In this document: piece by piece, positions 12,658 to 25,000 of the stretch
Numbering within the stretch: position 1 is the stretch's first letter
How the letters are laid out: the number at the start of each line of letters is the position of its first letter
Origin: Macrotis lagotis
Taxonomy: Eukaryota; Chordata; Mammalia; Peramelemorphia; Peramelidae
Direction of reading: 5' to 3'
NCBI RefSeq assembly: GCF_037893015.1
Contig: NC_133661.1
Location: 188,316,809 to 188,380,808, forward strand
DNA length: 64,000 nucleotides
The notes under the pieces: model-generated
Databases searched by the model: none
Seen by the model: only the letters and a program-made list of their open reading frames with translations
What the model was told of the DNA's origin: nothing
Program-made: the position numbers and the translations under genes

Positions 12658-12905
12658 GTTGGCAGCTGAGTGGTTCATTGGATAGAGCACTGAGCCTGGA
12701 GTCAAGAAGACCTGAGTCCAAATTTTTCCTCAGTCACTATTTGTGTGACCCTGAGCAAGTCACTTAAATGGTTTGCTTTAATCCATTGGAGAAGGAAATG
12801 GGAAACCACTTTGGTATCTTTACTAAGAAAACTTCATGCTCGATATGATCCATTAGGAACTTGTTGAGTTGGCATGATTGAATACACACTCAATTTGTCT
12901 TCTAT
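12658..12905 (+). mobile_element. CORE-type SINE with an RTE/BovB-like tail (MAR1-like)
   Basis: It begins with the tRNA-derived head GGCAGCTGAGTGGTTCATTG and continues with GATAGAGCACTGAGCCTGGA and a TGTGTGACCCTGAGCAAGTC segment. It then passes into the tail ATTGGAGAAGGAAATGGGAA followed by a GTTGGCATGATTGAATA end. That tail matches the 3' ends of RTE/BovB LINEs, whose reverse transcriptase such SINEs are thought to borrow. It is moderately diverged. Confidence 0.8.
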
Positions 12906-13899
12906 ACTCATTAACAATCTAACCCTAATATATCTTTCCAACTTTGTCATACGTAGGGTATGTTCAAGGAAGATCAGTGTTCTTGATGTGAGGGCTGCCA
13001 AGCTTTGTTCAGGTCTGCTTTCCACTTTTGATGTCTACCTGAGCCACCTAACTCTCATCTGTGACTCCAAGAAGCTGTAGTATGCATAGAGGCCACACCA
13101 CAGTAAACTGTTTTGGTAGGCACACTAAACCACAGTGAGGATAAATGAGGGAATCTCAAACTCATTGGTGTCTACCCAACCATATGAAGTCTTCTACTAA
13201 TGGAATGGGTGAAAGAGAATAATTCATTTCAATGACCTTGAGGCCAGCTGAAGTAGGTTCTTTGAAGTGCTTAGAGTTTGGTTAGATATCAAAGACACCA
13301 AGGTCATCCACTGAATCTAAAGCCATCATCACCAGTTGACATGACTCTGTCTTGCTATGCTTGATCATGATGACTTTGAAAGAGAGAGGCAGGTGGTTTT
13401 ATGTAGTTCTTCCTCACTCATTGAGGTAACAAAAGACATCACTTGTAATCATTCCTCAGAGTCTTCTGGCAAAGGACAGGTGACAAAGCAGCAGGTTCAG
13501 ATACATTGGGAGCTGTAGTCACACCCTGCAAACAGGTGGCCCAGATCACAAGGTCTTTACTCACTGAAAGTAACAATGAGATTCTGCAGCCCTCTGGGTG
13601 ATTGAGCAGCACTTTTAAGGGTCTCACTGCTCACATATTGATGTGAGGGACTAGAAAAGGTGCCCTAAAAATTGTCTACTTATCCAACCTTGGCCTGATT
13701 ACCACAGGAGGTGGGCATCCCACAGTGTAGTTGAGACATAAAAAATTTACAAAAAGTTCTTTAAAAGAAAATTCCACTCAATACCACTGCATGAAACATG
13801 CACACACTCCCAGACAATATAAGATCCAATAGACCTGTTGCATGAGACTTCATCCCTGAGTAAAACAAGGCTGGCTCATGAAGGCCAGCTTACTTAAGT

Positions 13900-14530
13900 C
13901 AGAGCTGGATATACAGTTTTCTGGAGTAGTTGCAATGAATGGGAACACCTTGAAGCTGGGATAGATTTTACAATCAAAATTAATCTGATCAAGATTATTG
14001 AATGTCTAACAAAAGGAGTGAATGACAGGGTTATGATAATGAGATTGCTACTTCCAGGAAAACTTCATGACACCATCATCAGTGCCTATGCTCCCACCAT
14101 TATAAGCAAAGATGAAGTTAAGGAAAAAATTTATGAAAACCTAGAGAGCTTTATCATCAATGAAACAAAAGAGGACAAGCTTATAAATCCAGGTCATTTT
14201 AATGCTATAGTAGGCTCATATTACCAGATATGGCAGGGAATCCTTGGGAGGAATGGAGTTGGAAACAACAAGAATAGTGGTCATCTACAACTGAAGACTT
14301 GCACAGCTCATGACCATCTCATGACAAACACTATATTCCATTTACCTAAATGCAATAAAACTTCCTGGATGCACCCTCATAGTAAACATTTGCTTCTAAT
14401 AGACTATATGTTTTTATGTGAGAGTGTGAGTATGACAGAAGCAAAATGTGAGAGTGACAAAGGCAATGTGTGATGCAGAGTGCTGGACTGATCACAGACT
14501 CATCCTTCTAAATAAACATTCACATTCAAC
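13900..14530 (+). pseudogene. RTE endonuclease domain remnant
   Basis: The endonuclease nicks target DNA to start reverse transcription. A 151-codon open piece (14018-14473) contains IISAYAPTI (the YAPT motif of the active-site fold), GHFNAIVGS (GDFNA with the Asp replaced by His), NTIFHLPKCNKTSWMHP and HLLLIDYMF. A following segment reads TDHRLIL-like near 14490. The changed catalytic Asp, and stops before 14018 and at 14473, show decay. The family match is to RTE and not L1, since the RT downstream has a different motif set. Confidence 0.85.
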
Positions 14531-14869
14531 CAAAGTGGTGGCCCCAAGACAAAATGAATACTAGAAGAAATAATGTCAAGAGATTAGAGTGTCTCTCTGA
14601 GTGGCAAAAGTTTGTTGGAGGACAAACTGAGCCAACACACACAGCTGGCAAAAGTGGAGCAGAAAAAGAGAGGGAAGCTTTCAGAGTTCTGGTGTGTAGC
14701 ACTGCATTTGCTTATTTGGGCAAGATGAAAATGATGTATTAATACAGAAGCTGCTAAATGAAAAATGAGAACTCCATAGTATTCACCAGCAGTATAGTTC
14801 ATCCATTTCTAAGAAGGTAACATTTGATTCCACCAAAAGTAAAATACAAATGAAGCTTAGAGAGATGCA

Positions 14870-16536
14870 AGACCCTTGGCTCAGTAAGAAGGCAGATGAA
14901 ATTCAATTTTGTGCAGACAGTAAAAAATCAAAATGCTTTTATGATACTCTGAAGGCTATTTATGGGCCAAAGACTTATATGGTGCTCAACTATTCAGTGC
15001 TGATTGATCCATATTGATTAATGATAAGGATTTTATGCTCAAGAGATGTATTGAACATTTCCAAAATGTTCTAAACAGACCATCATCAATCAATGCATTT
15101 ACCTCAACTTAAAGTCAATCAGTCCCTAGCTGCAGTTCCAACTGAAGAAGAGATTTTGAATGCCATTAGGATCCTTTCAAGAAGAAAGTTTCTTAGTGTG
15201 AGGGCTGCCTCTATTCTATTCCAGTGAAAAGTACAAGGTGGGGCGGGGTAAGGGGTGCATTGATCATCTAACAACTGACTGATATTTTCCAGGTTCTATG
15301 GCATGAAGAGGTTATCCCTCAAGAATTCAAGTATACCTCCACTTTTCATCCCTATAAAGGTAAAGAAAATAAGATTGTTTTGAGACACTAACAGGGGTAT
15401 TTCTTTTAGTCATTTCTGGTAAAATTCTTCCCAGAATTATTCACCTGGAAAATGGTTGCCTCCCTGAGAGCCAGTGTGGCTTCAGAAAGGGTTGAGGAAC
15501 AGTTGATATGGTTTTGTTGCCCAACAAGTCCAGGAAAAATGCCAGGAACATAATAGAACTCTGTATATATTTGTGGATCTGACAAAGGCCTTTGATACCA
15601 TCAATCATGAAAGTTTATGGAAAATTATGTCAAAATTTGGTTGCACAGAGAAATTCATCAATAGTGTACATTAATTTCCTGATGGTATACATATGTGGGG
15701 TTCTGAATTGTAGACAATTCTCTTGAGATTTCCCAGTCACCAATGGAGTAAAACAAGGATGTGTCCTTGCTCCCATACTTTTTAGCATGATGTTTTCAGC
15801 CATGTTATAAACACCTTCACTGAGGATGAACATGGCCTCAAGGTACGTTACCACACTGATGGCAACTTTTTCAACTTGAAAAGGCTACAAGAACAAAGTG
15901 GAGGGAGCGTTGGCACATGATCTTTTATTTGCAGATGATTGTGAGCTCAATGTAGCCTCTGAAAGTGAGATGCAACAAAGTATAGATCATTTCTTTGCCT
16001 CTTGTGCTAATTTTGGTTTAACAATTAACACCAGGAAAACAGGTGCTCCATCAGCCAGCATCATGCTGTTCATATATGGAACCATTGATTATAGAAAATG
16101 GAGAAGTTTTAAGTACTATGGACAAGTTCACTTACCTTGGTAGTGTCCTTTCCGAAACACACATTGTCAGAGCTAGCTCAGTATTTGGGAGGCACTGAAA
16201 GATAGTGTGGGGGAGAAGAGATATTAGACTGTCTACAAAAACAAAGGTCTATAGAGTCATTGTGCTGACAGCACCATGACAGGAAACTAAATAACTTCCA
16301 TTTAAATTGGCTTAAGAAAATTCTGAAAATCACCTAAAAGGAGAAGATACCAAACACTGAGATCCTTTCTCAAGCTAAACTGCCTACTATTCCAACATTA
16401 CTATAGAGAGTGAAACTATGATGGGTTGGACACTTTGTTAGAATGCAAGACAAATGCTCGTCAGAGAACTTTTATGGTAAAGTCAAACAGAGGAAGCACT
16501 CACAAGAGGGTCAGAAGAAGCCATATCAGCTATAAG
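14870..16536 (+). pseudogene. RTE reverse transcriptase domain remnant
   Basis: Successive motifs can be read in shifting frames: LPESQCGF-like at about 15462-15485, VDLTKAFDTINHESLWKIMS at about 15576-15635, TNGVKQGCVLAP at about 15740-15775, and LLFADDCELN in the open piece 15898-16143. The catalytic FADD is intact at 15928-15939. Near 16420 the family's C-terminal RWAGHFVRMQD block is visible (tryptophan, then GH, then VRMQD). Multiple frame changes separate the motifs, so it is inactive. Confidence 0.87.
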
Positions 16537-16889
16537 AGTGGGGCCAAGATGGTAGCTTGAAGCTAGTATGCTCCTGGAAATTTTCCCTAAACAAAGTTAA
16601 ATGAAGCCTCTTTGCAGACATTAAAGGTACAGATTCTACCAACAAAAAGACAAGATCCAAAGAAGTTTTCAATGGTAGACATCATAGAGGATCTTCAGTG
16701 AAAGTCTGTCTCTTTGGGGGTGGGGGGAGTAAAGCCTAGCTAGGCTCGAGTTGGGGAAAACCAGCAGGAGGCTTTTAGCTACAGTGCAGTACAGATCCAG
16801 ATCGCAAATGCTTGACAACAGCAGAGGCTCCAGAAATTATATAACAAGCTAGATTGGAGGGTTCCAACCCCAAAGTCTAAACCTTGGGA

Positions 16890-18060
16890 ACACTGGGGGA
16901 AAAGATTGAACTGATTTGGGAACAAACCAAGGTACAGGCAGAAACTATAGCTTCAAGGAGGAAACAAACCTCTGCAAAGGCAACACCTGAACTGACAACA
17001 TCTTGGCCAATGACAAGCCAGAGATCAGACTCCAGCCTCAGCATAAAAAGCCTGTATCTATACTCCCTATACCTAGGAGTAGAATTCAAACAATAAGAAT
17101 GAGCAATAAAGCTAAAAGAGCACTCACTAAAGAAAGCTACTATAAAGATAATAATTATGCTACCCCAGAAGAAGAAAGCAGTAAAAAATTACATACAGGA
17201 GAAGTCTCAAAAGAGACTATGAATTGAGCTCAAATACAAATTTTCATAGAAGAGATAAATAAAAAGAATTTAAAAAAAACAAAGGAGAGGAAGAAAGAAA
17301 ATGGAAAAAAGAAATGATAGTCATGCAGGAAAAAGAAGTCAACTCCTTTAAAAGTAAAAATAAACAACTGGAAAAGGAAGGCAACTCAGCAAAGAGCAAA
17401 ACAAACTAACTAGAAAAGGAAGCACAAAAGCTAAATGAAGAAAATAATTCCCTAAAAATTAGAACTGGACAAATAGAAACCAATGAATCTATAAGACTAC
17501 AGGATTCCATCAAAATAAAAAGGCTGAAAAATTGAAGAAAATATAAAGCACCTTTTAGGAAAAACAATCTGAATAATGGATCCAGGAGAGATAATTTACA
17601 AATTATTGAAGTACTAGAAAACATAGATCAAAATAAGAATCTGAAAAATATTTTTCAGGAAATTATCCAGGAAAACTGTCCAAATCTGCCAGAAAAAGAC
17701 TAAATAGCAATTTAAAGAATATGCAGAAGTCCTCCAGAAAGAGACCCCAGGATAAAAACTCCAAGGGTTATCATAGCCAAATTCCAAAATTGTCAATAAA
17801 GAGAAAATACTGCAAACAGAAAAAAAGAAGCAATTTAAACACAAAGGAAACATAATCAACCTTACACAGGACTTACACAGAACTGAAGGACCAGAGGATC
17901 TAGAATACTATATATCAGAGGGCAAAGGATCTTCGATAACAACCAAGAATTTACTACCTTGAAAAATTCAGTACATTATATCAAGGGAAAAGATAGATGT
18001 TCAGAAAAATATAGGACTTTCAAAATTTCCTGATAAAAAGAGCAGAACTAAACAGAGAAT
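16890..18060 (+). pseudogene. L1-C ORF1 remnant
   Basis: The leader is followed by a lysine- and glutamate-rich coiled-coil region (for example KEAQKLNEENNSLKIRTGQI near 17418-17480). Then come LQIIEVLENIDQ, the start of the RRM-like domain, IFQEIIQENCPNLPEKD, and PPERDPRIKTPRVIIAKFQN near 17735-17795. The C-terminal domain includes LTQDLHRTEGPEDLEYYI near 17860. Several stops and frameshifts interrupt it. Motif order matches L1 ORF1 in L1-B. Confidence 0.8.
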
Positions 18061-18299
18061 TAAACATCCATGTTCAAAACTCAAGAGATGTATAAAAAGA
18101 TAAATGAGAAGGGAAAAACAAAACAACACAAAACAAATATTAATCAAGAATATAAAAATATATACAATCCTAAAAGGGAAGATAAAACAATTGTAACTCT
18201 TGAAAGTATTTCTCTTAGGATAGTGAAAGGGTTGAATATAATTGAAGAGATTGGATTTAGAGGATATAGGGATGGTTGGTTCCTGTCTTTCCATTTAAC

Positions 18300-19055
18300 A
18301 AAATGACAATCACTATTTTTGAGACAAAAAAACCCAGATGAAAAGTTGGGACCTTTACTCTAAACTTATGTGTCTCAGTATTCTTTGACCTAATTAGCAC
18401 TTTTTTTGATAAGGACTTCCTATGCTGGGTGGTCCAGTATAACCTATAAATCAAACAAGACATCACAGAAATAATCAGTAATTGCATTCAAGTGTGAAGT
18501 TCTTAAGGGAGACCTTCAGAGTATCCCAGAACTTAGAGGATTTAGAGACACTCTAGTTCTCTAGTTAATGAAATCAGAAGTGACCTTAGGAGCAGAGGGT
18601 GGGAATTTACCTAGAGCAGTGGAACTTAATCCAAACTTCAGTTAATAAGGTTTTAATTACCATGGTTGGGAAACTAAAATGGGGGATGTAGGAAAGAGTA
18701 TGCTTGGGGGGATGGTACAAATGGTTCATGAAATGTTTTCACTTTGCATGATGCTTTGATTCATGAAGATTGTGTGTTCTTGGAGGGTAATTGAAAAGGG
18801 GATAAAATATAAAATGATTATAATTCATTGGAATTCATGACTCTTGAGAAGTGTATTTCTAATTAGACTGAAGAGGGGAGGGTACTTTGTGACCATGAGA
18901 CAATGCTGTGTATGAAACAATCATACAGTCAATCAATCAACTTGTGATTATACTTTAATTGACAGTACTTTGAACTTATCAATGAATCAATGAATCAATA
19001 AATCAACCTTTGATTGATGGCACTTTGATTTATAGTACTTCAATTAATAACATCA
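18300..19055. other. Unidentified segment inside L1-C
   Basis: Between the ORF1 tail and the inter-ORF purine-rich block, about 750 bp does not resemble L1. It contains a run of AATCAATCAATC-type repeats at about 18930-19005. It may be a separate insertion with unclear ends, or family-specific L1 spacer. No coding potential was recognised. Confidence 0.35.
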
Positions 19056-19345
19056 GGTAAAGAGGCACAAAGAACTATTATAGCAGAGGGATAGAAGGGA
19101 AGGTGTGAACACTATGGACGTTTTATTCAATAGTTATGGCCCGCAGAGGGAATAAGATACATTCCCACTTGGGTTTAAAAATGTATCCTACAGGGAAGTG
19201 GGGGGGGGAGGGAAAGAAAAGGGAAGAAAGGATTGATATAAAGGAAGGTGAAGGTATAAGTGAAAACAAAGTTAAAATTTAAAAGAAAAGTCAAAAGGAT
19301 GATGAGAAGGAATAAGGAAAGGAAAGAAAAAATATAAATGGGGAA

Positions 19346-20010
19346 AGATAGCATGGAGGGAAATACAGAACTGTTAATCTTAACTGTAAATGTGAATGGG
19401 ATGAACTATCCTAAAAAAAAGGAAAGCAGATAGCAGAATGGATTAAAAACCAGAATCCTACAATATGTTATTTACAAGAAACACATCTGAAGCAGAGAGA
19501 TACACACAGGGTAAAGATAAAAGGCTAGAGAAAAATAAATTATGCTCTTCCTGAAGTAAAAAAAAATCAGGGATGATGATCCTGATCTCAGATAAAGCAA
19601 AGCAAAAGCAAAAATTGATATCATTAAAAGGGATAAAGAAGGAAACTACATAGGCAATGAAGCTAAACAATTATTTAACACATATATATCTAGTGGTATA
19701 GCATACAAATTCTTAAAGGAAAAGCTGAGTGAATTACAAGGAGACATATACAGCAAAACTCCCTCTCTCACAGTGGATAATCTAACCAAAAAATAGACAA
19801 GAAGGAAGTTAAGAAGGTGAATAAGATCTTAGAAAACTTAGGTATGATAGATTTCTGGAAAAAACTTAATGGAGATAGAAAAGAATGTACCTTTTTCTCT
19901 GCAATATACTACACCTGTACCAAAATTGATCATATACTAGGGCATAAAAACCTTATATTCAAATACTGAAAGGCAGAAATAATAAATGAATACTTCTCAG
20001 ATCATGAAAA
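19346..20010 (+). pseudogene. L1-C ORF2 endonuclease remnant
   Basis: The sequence reads VNGMNYPKKKKADSRMD, then NPTICYLQETHLKQRDTH, then ISDKAKQKQKLISLKGIK-like pieces, and near the end FSAIYYTCTKIDHILGHK and an SDH box. These are endonuclease landmarks in the usual order (N-terminus, QETHL, IDHIL, SDH). The middle, including the expected GDFN region, is eroded and partly lost. It is followed directly by post-RT sequence. Confidence 0.8.
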
Positions 20011-20044
20011 TAATGTTTGTCCTTCATTTTCTTTTTCTTTTTTT

Positions 20045-20747
20045 AAAACTTACAAACTACGGTCAAGATTATTCATCTGGAGAAATAAAAGGCCAAAGAT
20101 ATCAAGGAAATTGATGATAAAAAATGTAAAGAAAATGGCCTAGTTCTACCAGCTCTAAAACTATACTATAAAGCAGCAGTAATTAAAATTTTCTGGTACT
20201 GGTTAAGAAATAGAATGAAGGATCATTGAATTAGGATAGGTTCAAAAGAAACAGTAACAAATCTACTATTTGTCAAACCCAAAGACATTAGTTTCTTGGA
20301 TAAGAACTCACTGACAAAAATTGTTGGGAAAACTGGAAAATGGTATGGCAAAAATTAGGCATAGACCTGTATTTCCCACCTTATACCAAACAAGTAAGGT
20401 CAAAATGAGTACAGGATTTAGACATAAAATGTGCCTCCATAGACCAATTAACATATCAATTAAACATTCTGTCAGATCTATGGAAAGGGGAGAAATTTAT
20501 GACCTAACAAAAAAATAGAATATAAATTGCAAAATGAATGATTTTGATTAAATTAAAAAGTTTTTGCATTAATAAAACCAATGCTACAAAAATTAGAAGG
20601 AAAAGAGAAAGTTAGGAAACAATTTTCATAGCTAAGGGTTCTGATAAAGATCTCATTTATAAAATAAAAACAGAATTGCATCAAATAAGGTTACAAGTCA
20701 TTCCCCCATTGCCCCCAATGGGCAAAGAATATGAATGGTTTTCAAAG

Positions 20748-20802
<55 letters not shown>

Positions 20803-21345
20803 ATATATATATATCTGAAATCATATGAAAAATGATTAGAGAATTTCAAATTAAAACAGCTATGAGGCCCAACCTCACACCTATGAGATTGGCTAAGATG
20901 ATAAAAAGGGAAAATGATCAATATTAGAGAGGTTGTGGTAGGCTTGGGACATTAATGCATTGCTTGTGGGGTTGTGAAGTGATCCAACCATTCTAGAGAG
21001 CAATATGGAACTATACCCAAAGAATACTGATCATACTCTTCCAATATGAGGCCTATATTCGGAAGAAATCATATAAAAGGGGGAAAAGGTTCCACATATT
21101 TCAAAATATTCATAGCAGCTCTTTTTTGTAGTGGCAGAGAACTGAAAATTGAGGGGATGCCTATCAATTGAGGAATGGCTAAACAAGATATGGTTACATG
21201 AATGTTATGGTATATTATTGTTCTATAAGAAACCATGAATGGTCAAGCTCTAGAGAAGCATGGGATGAATTGCACAAATTGATACTGAGTGAAGGGAGTA
21301 GAACCAAGAGAACATTGGAAGCAGCTCCTCTCAGCAGTTTGGTGA
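20045..21345 (+). pseudogene. L1-C ORF2 C-terminal remnant
   Basis: From KENGLVLPALKLYYKAAVIK (about 20130-20190) through YWLRNRMKDH and LDKNSL. A (CT)n tract at 20752-20798 interrupts the region. The C-terminus includes HECYGILLFYKKP-type text and the open piece 21198-21437, which reads MNVMVYYCSIRNHEWSSSRE and LHKLILSEGSR. The C-terminal histidine/cysteine-bearing region of L1 ORF2 is therefore represented without its RT. Confidence 0.8.
20752..20814. repeat. (CT)n followed by (TA)n microsatellite
   Basis: About 23 CT units at 20752-20798, then TA units at 20800-20814, inside L1-C ORF2. A likely length-polymorphic tract. Confidence 0.95.
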
Positions 21346-21711
21346 TCTGGGACAACACAAGGAACTTGTTATGGCTATTGCTATCCATATCCAGAGGAAG
21401 AAAAACAAAACAAAACAAAAAAACCTACAGAACCTGAATGAGCACTGTATTAATTTTTTTTAAATTTTTGTATTTTTTCCTATCTTATGGATTTAATCTC
21501 AATTCCTCATACCAAAAGTGATTAATCTGTAAACATGTTAACCATAAATATACACAATATTCACCTGACTGATCATCACTCAGGACAGGGGGATGGGAGG
21601 AAGGAAATCATGTAACTTAAAATATGCATATGTATTTGAATTTTGAAAAAAAATTCACAACATGTAATCAGAAAAATAAATATCAATTTAATAAAGAAGA
21701 AAAAATAATCT

Positions 21712-22062
21712 CGCTTATTTGGCAAGTAACAAAAAGAAAAGCATTATCAAGAAACCCTGAATATCTCATTGAAGAACCTTAGAATTGTTTGTACAGCTTG
21801 GGCAACACTGGCACAGGACCATCCAGCATGGTGTATTCTTATCAGAGAGGGTCCTGCACTCAATGAGGAAGACAAAATTGAAATAGCTCAAGGAAACATG
21901 ACCCAACCCAGGTGTTCACTTATACTATTTGTGCCTTACCTGTGGTAGTGCATTCTCAGTTAATATTGGTCTGATCAGCCACAGCTGGACCCTCTGTAAT
22001 TTGTGTCCTACATGCTAATCTCATCTTGGTCTAACTCGATAAAGAAGGACAAGAACTAACAT
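21712..22062 (+). mobile_element. RTE-clade LINE, 3' portion (resumes after L1-C)
   Basis: The RTE reading frame continues: CTAWATLAQDHPAWCILIRE then ALNEEDKIEIAQGN at about 21797-21900, the C-terminal block of the RTE protein. The 3' UTR that follows holds GGTCTGATCAGCCACAGCTG and ends in GAAGGACAAGAACTAACA, the known type of RTE 3' end. Together with 12906-16536 this is a single RTE copy split by L1-C. Confidence 0.87.
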
Positions 22063-25000
22063 TATCCTACTTTTTAAACCCTAGCCAGACTAGCTTTCTA
22101 GCAATATTTTTCCCCACAAGATGCATGTACATTAAGTCTTTATTGAACCTGCTTAACAACTCTGCATTTATTTTCCTTATATTTCATATTATCTCCATAT
22201 TTTTTTCATGTACTTGTTTCATCAGAATGTAAACTTGAGAAGAATAGCTTATTTTATTTCTATCAATTACAGCACACAAGAGGATTTTTAACTTCTATTG
22301 ATATGTAAACATATTAGAAAATTGACATTTCCAGAAGTTTTAGGCCAAATCCAGATTTCCTAGATATAAATCTAGCATATGATTGTATCTACTTGTTTCA
22401 TTTATATACTTTAGTTTCTTTAAATATAGTTTAATTCATTTCTATTTTCCCATTCCCATAGTATGGTTCTCTGTAATCTTGATTGTTGTTAGCTGACAAT
22501 TGCCCTTTGGAAGGGCAATTTTTGTAAATTTGGAATTTTTGTCAAGAGTAGGATGTCAATGAGTTAAAAGTCATATTCTTTCAAAGAACAAGATATTATC
22601 AAAGTGGGTAATTCCATTTGACATGAAAACCAAAGCAGGTAGATATGAATATTTGTCCAACTTTGGAACTTGAATATACTATTTTGTTTACCCTCACTGC
22701 TTCAACATAAAGTTGTCTGTTTTTTCTTTCTTTCTCATTATAAGCCTCTAAGGAGACAAGGCTTTATATTTCTTTGGTATTTCCCAAAGATCCTAGCATA
22801 GTGCAGGATATATACTACACACTCACCATCTAATCCTTGGACTGGACAACCACTACTGATGAGGAGGTCTGCTGGGTTAATCTTTGCTTTATCAGACACT
22901 TAAAGGTTACAAAGTCAAATAAAGCAGGGACAGATTGTGATTAAAAAAAAGAAAATTTTTGACCAATTCATTTAAGTTTCAATCATCTTTTATTTCATTA
23001 ACATCAAATTATAGAATTTCCCTTTTAAATTTCATTCTTCTGCCCTAAAAAGAGCCTGCTAGACAGCTAAGTAGCTGGATTCTGTACTTCTTTGGATATT
23101 AGAGGGATACTACTGTTTGGCAAGTTGCTTTTTGGACCACCTTTTCATCTTCCTGGGCATAGCAACAATAATAGTAATTAAAATGGTTAAATTTTTTACA
23201 AGATAAAACAAATTACAACTTATATGATAATCGACCCAGAAAATAAGACTGTTCTATTTCTCAGCATACTTTCAAGTACCGTTCTGCTTTGCTTTAGAAT
23301 TTTTCCTTTTTAATATCTTGCACAAGTGCTATTCAGGTCTTTCAGAGTCCTTACATGCTATTCCTCCCATTACAGGAATTCAAAACTATCCCATTCCCCG
23401 ACCCCTGGGCCTCCGACCCTTTGTCCAATGGCTATTTTTCTGTAGTGCAGTGACTATATGTCTGTGTTAACATAATTAAAAAAATTATTCCTTTTAAGAC
23501 AATTGCAATATATAACATCTTGATAGTACTTCCAGCTAACCCCTTTGTCTCAGAGGTCAGGGCTGGGATTTGCCATATTGCTATTGTACTCACTTTTTTT
23601 TCCTGAAACACTCAACATCCCTCATTGTCTCCTTTTCCCTTTTCATATCCCCTCATCTTACTGTATGAACAGTGCTTCTGCTATTTCAGCTGGTATTATT
23701 AATGAAGAGAAATTACATTAAACATCTGTAAGCTTGAATTTCAAAATCTATAAAAGCCTGTATCAACCCTGCATAGTCACCTTTTTGGTCCCAGGATGAA
23801 CCTTAGTGGTATATTTCAGCAATGAAGCAAAGGGTGGAGAAACAATATCCACTCCTTGACATAATACCTCAAGATTACCAAAAAAATATAAGTAATTTTA
23901 AAGAAATATCCCTGAAGTTCAGTTGGTTCCCATCTACCCGATTATGATCAGTTTGAAATACAAGTTCTTTTCTAGCACAGCTTTACCACAGTTCAATACT
24001 GTCAGCAGAAATGGCAGGCTCTACAATGACATAGGCCACGTGAAATCTGTGACAACTTATAAGTCTCTAGTCCACATTCCTGCAGTTCAATCTTAAGAAT
24101 TCTTTTCTAGGATGAGTCTGAAGTTCATTTTATCTTGGTTCAAAAATCACAACAAGTAGCAGATGCAATATACAAAAACATGGAGACTCATGTCAGATGA
24201 GATCTGATAGCTATAGAAATCTTCTGTTCACCTTTACTGCAACTCAATATTAAGAATTCTTTTCTAGGCTGAGCTTGAAATTCCTTTCAACTCAGTTGAA
24301 AAAAAAAACATTAACAGAAACAGGTCATAGAGACTCATGCAGTGTGAACTCTCTGGGGGTATCAAAGGTCTTCATTGAACCTTTATTTCAATTTGGTAAG
24401 TGTGTCCACACAAGATGGTCTGGCCCTCTCTGATAATGCTGAGCATCTATGGCAAATTCACAGGGACTTCAGGCTCACTCTGTATTAGCACTTCAATTTT
24501 GCCCAAATATCATCTTGCAATGTCTAATGCCATCCTTGAAATATGCAAAGTTCTTCTTTTAATCCAGAAATGCTGACTCTTTTCCTACAGTGGGTTTTTC
24601 AGTCTGGTTGCTTCCCTTTAAGACAACTAGAGTATTCTTTGAATCTTCACCTTTCCAATTTAACACTTCCCAGGCTTGCCATATTTGATCTTGACTAAGA
24701 AATTCCATACTCTGGTATAATTTATAAATCTGTGAAGATTGGATGATTCTTCAAAGTCATTTTGTGACTTTACAATTCCACACTATCAAACTGACAGAGT
24801 TAGACTAGATGATTTGTAACATGTTATAATTCTGTGATTTTATTATCTGAGAGATTTCCTAGTGAACATCAGAATTGTCCACCTTAATGGTCAAGTATCA
24901 AGTATATTCACAAATGGAGCCAGAGTGGAAGCCAAAAAAGGAGTCAGATTTAAAATTCTTTCAGTGGGAACCACATTACATTTAGAGTCATTAAGTGCAG

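Larger units (their letters stand above)
12906..16536 (+). mobile_element. RTE-clade LINE, 5' portion (split by L1-C)
   Basis: A non-LTR retrotransposon of the RTE clade, encoding one protein with an AP-type endonuclease followed by a reverse transcriptase. The 5' limit is uncertain, near 13080. The leader contains GACTCTGTCTTGCT and GATGACTTTGAAAGAGAGAG blocks remembered from other RTE leaders. Coding remains run from about 13900 to 16536. They stop in the C-terminal region, where L1-C begins, and resume at 21712. Confidence 0.85.
16537..21711 (+). mobile_element. L1-C: LINE-1 inserted in the RTE element; lacks its RT domain
   Basis: It begins with a GGGGCCAAGATGGTAG 5' end and carries a leader, an ORF1 remnant, an inter-ORF region, the endonuclease part of ORF2, the C-terminal part of ORF2 and a 3' UTR ending in an A-rich tail near 21711. 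The RT core is missing: near 20010-20050 the sequence passes from endonuclease directly to post-RT sequence, a loss of about 2 kb. About 750 bp at 18300-19055 does not look like L1. Its family differs from L1-A, -B and -D. Confidence 0.85.

Noticed and set aside
12658-12740. tRNA-like sequence
   Set aside because: It is the tRNA-derived head of a SINE, not a tRNA gene; the same holds for the other SINE heads in the window.
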